Translations under genes and position numbers: made by a program
Part shown: positions 14,492 through 16,195 of the stretch, in pieces
Numbering within the stretch: the first letter of the stretch is position 1
Layout: every line of letters begins with the position of its first letter
NCBI GenBank assembly: GCA_029256365.1
Contig: JAQSYB010000026.1
Location: 1-16,195 of the forward strand
Length of the DNA: 16,195 nt
Reading direction: 5' to 3'
Source: Clostridia bacterium
Lineage (GTDB): Bacteria; Bacillota; Clostridia; Lutisporales; Lutisporaceae
Notes under the pieces: generated by a model
Told to the model about the DNA's origin: nothing
What the model saw: only the letters and a program-made list of their open reading frames with translations
The model's database searches: none

Positions 14492-16195
14492 ATGTGGAAT
14501 GAGACAAATAATCTCCATTTTATAAATAAGTTTTTACCACCAGGTGCATCCATACTTTGCATTGAGGAGCCCAATAGACGTTCAGCTGTTGTATCAGCGG
14601 ACTTTGATGGTGATGACATACATGAAATTGCAGCTGCCTATCGTTGGAATAATCGCAATGGCATTGTGATCCTTAAGTGGTTTGACGGGTATTGGTATCC
14701 TATTTCATATATAAAAGGCTCTGGTTACGGCATCACATATTTTAATGCAGTACCAATCACTGGAAAACCGACTTATGATCTTGTCATAGGCTGGCAGCAT
14801 GGTGCAATATACTCACAGCTCGATATACAGGAATGGTCTGAGAATGGTTTTACTTCTTTACTTGGAAATGATGTATATTACAGCGAAATTGAAGTAGCAA
14901 ATATACCAACAAAAGATGAGATTGATCGAAAGTATGAAATCGCCTTATGGAGTCACGATACTGGAAATGCCTATGTAATCGAAGTTTATCAATGGGATGG
15001 AAAAAGCCTTAAGCCCTTTCCGCAAGCATACCCTTATTATTTTAAGAAGGTGGCTGATTATTATAAAAAGCAAGTAGCAAGGCTTCCTGATGCTGCTTTT
15101 TACTGGTATTATCTTGCAGATGCCCAATTCAAAACCGAACAATATCACGATGCGCTAAAATCAATTGAAACAGCCATCAATCTAAGAGCTGATTATCCCT
15201 CCTATAGTGCCTTGCTGCAGCTAAAAGAGCTGATCCTATCAAACCTCAGAAAAGACTTATTCCTTTATCCAGCAGCTTTAAGAACAGTAGATGGCACAAA
15301 ATGGGGCTATATTAACAGCTATGGTGTTTTTGTAATAAAGCCTCAATACGACAATGCCATGGGCTTTCAAAACAATGGTTTGGCAATCATTGAAAAAGAT
15401 GGCCTATCTGGAGTAATTGATCGCAACGGTCGCTTTAGGGTTCCGCTTAAGTATTATAGTATAAATCCTTTTATTGAAGGAAGAGCAACAGTTATAGATG
15501 ATTCAGGCTTTCATGTTATTGATGAAAATGGCAAAATCATGACTTCTAAAGCCTACAGCTATATTGGCGGTTACCAAAATGGTAGGGCAGTCTTTTATAA
15601 TGTTGACAACCAGGAATCAACCCTTTATGGATATCTAGACAAGCAAGGCAAAGAAGTGATACACGCACAATACAAGTCAGCCAACGACTTTGCAGATAAT
15701 CAAGCCTTAGTTATGATTCAAGACAATCAATTTGCTCTAATTGGCCTCAATGGCGAAAAGCTTCATAGCTATCAATTTGCTTTTGTAAATAATCCTGGAA
15801 ATGGATTATTGCCCTTTCAGCCAGATGCAAACAGCAAATATGGCTATATCAATATAGATGGAAATATTATTTTGCAGCCAAAATATAGCATGGCGCTGCC
15901 TTTCAAAGATCAGCGAGCTATCGTAAATACTTCTGATGACTTTAACAATCAATTTGGTCTCATTGACAAACAGGGTAATTTTGTGTTGAGCCCCATCTAC
16001 AATGACATCAATCCTATAGGCGAAAACAGGGTAGCGGTGGGCAAAGCCATAGATCCGGAGCAGCCCTATATCGGCTCGATATACGCGATTGCTGATATGG
16101 CTAGCGGTAATATTCTTACCCCTTTTTCCTATAGCAATGTTCTTACTTATAACAAAGGATATGTCTCCGTTTCAGATGGCAGCAAGACCTTCTTC
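14492..16195 (+). CDS. WG-repeat protein with N-terminal FG-GAP-like and TPR-like segments (partial)
   Basis: The frame from ATG 14492, six bases after GGAGG (14481-14485), stays open for all 568 codons to the window edge. Residues ~30-55 contain a calcium-type ADFDGDDIHEIAAAYRW motif, as in FG-GAP/VCBS blades, and similar beta-rich text continues to about residue 165. Residues ~185-250 look helical and TPR-like (AAFYWYYLADAQFKTEQYHDALKSI...). From about residue 268 there are repeated WG-type units: KWGYINSYGVFVIKPQY, LYGYLDKQGKEVIHAQY, KYGYINIDGNIILQPKY and QFGLIDKQGNFVLSPIY. WG repeats form beta-propeller-like binding surfaces. No signal peptide is visible, so a cytoplasmic scaffold role is possible, but partners are unknown. 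Confidence 0.8.
   Translation, partial: MWNETNNLHFINKFLPPGASILCIEEPNRRSAVVSADFDGDDIHEIAAAYRWNNRNGIVILKWFDGYWYPISYIKGSGYGITYFNAVPITGKPTYDLVIGWQHGAIYSQLDIQEWSENGFTSLLGNDVYYSEIEVANIPTKDEIDRKYEIALWSHDTGNAYVIEVYQWDGKSLKPFPQAYPYYFKKVADYYKKQVARLPDAAFYWYYLADAQFKTEQYHDALKSIETAINLRADYPSYSALLQLKELILSNLRKDLFLYPAALRTVDGTKWGYINSYGVFVIKPQYDNAMGFQNNGLAIIEKDGLSGVIDRNGRFRVPLKYYSINPFIEGRATVIDDSGFHVIDENGKIMTSKAYSYIGGYQNGRAVFYNVDNQESTLYGYLDKQGKEVIHAQYKSANDFADNQALVMIQDNQFALIGLNGEKLHSYQFAFVNNPGNGLLPFQPDANSKYGYINIDGNIILQPKYSMALPFKDQRAIVNTSDDFNNQFGLIDKQGNFVLSPIYNDINPIGENRVAVGKAIDPEQPYIGSIYAIADMASGNILTPFSYSNVLTYNKGYVSVSDGSKTFF

Noticed and set aside
14945..15148. 67-codon minus-strand open frame
   Set aside because: It lies inside the WG-repeat protein gene on the other strand, with no ribosome site or recognisable family.
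1..16195. CRISPR array, tRNA or rRNA genes, insertion sequences, prophage or toxin-antitoxin genes
   Set aside because: No regularly spaced direct repeats, no tRNA cloverleaf or rRNA stretches and no transposase, integrase or toxin-like frames were found by eye on either strand.

Overview
This window looks like a low-GC chromosome segment from an anaerobic Firmicute of the Clostridia. The signs are AT-rich sequence with strong GGAGG-type ribosome binding sites, a guanine-class riboswitch, the selenium-dependent molybdenum hydroxylase accessory genes (yqeB, yqeC, mocA) beside a three-subunit xanthine dehydrogenase, and a DUF503/WG-repeat neighbourhood. The genus cannot be fixed from the sequence alone.

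Minus strand, positions 6586 down to 1, is a molybdenum hydroxylase locus. A sigma-A-like promoter (6558-6586) precedes a possible 20-residue small ORF and a tight four-gene run: yqeC, a MobA/MocA-like nucleotidyltransferase, yqeB, and a MoeA-like molybdopterin-binding protein. A 519-base gap (2733-3251) follows. It holds a promoter, a 67-nt guanine-class purine riboswitch aptamer, a small hairpin, a 21-bp intrinsic terminator and an interspersed-type palindromic repeat. Below it lie the xanthine dehydrogenase genes in the order FAD subunit, 2Fe-2S subunit, molybdenum subunit; the last runs off the left edge. The first operon probably matures or selenates the cofactor used by the second, while the second is set by intracellular guanine or hypoxanthine.

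Positions 6718-7824 (minus) encode a membrane diguanylate cyclase with a 5TMR-LYT-like sensor and an intact GGEEF motif.

Plus strand, 8101-13702, is a five-gene peptide-type (Dpp/Opp) ABC importer operon: lipoprotein binding protein, two permeases and two ATPases. The second permease is broken by an apparent internal deletion with a frameshift near 11601-11615, so the importer may be inactive unless this is an assembly error.

Positions 13719-16195 carry a hairpin, a 58-residue single-span membrane protein, a convergent DUF503 gene, and a large WG-repeat protein that runs off the right edge. No tRNA, rRNA, CRISPR array or transposase was seen.
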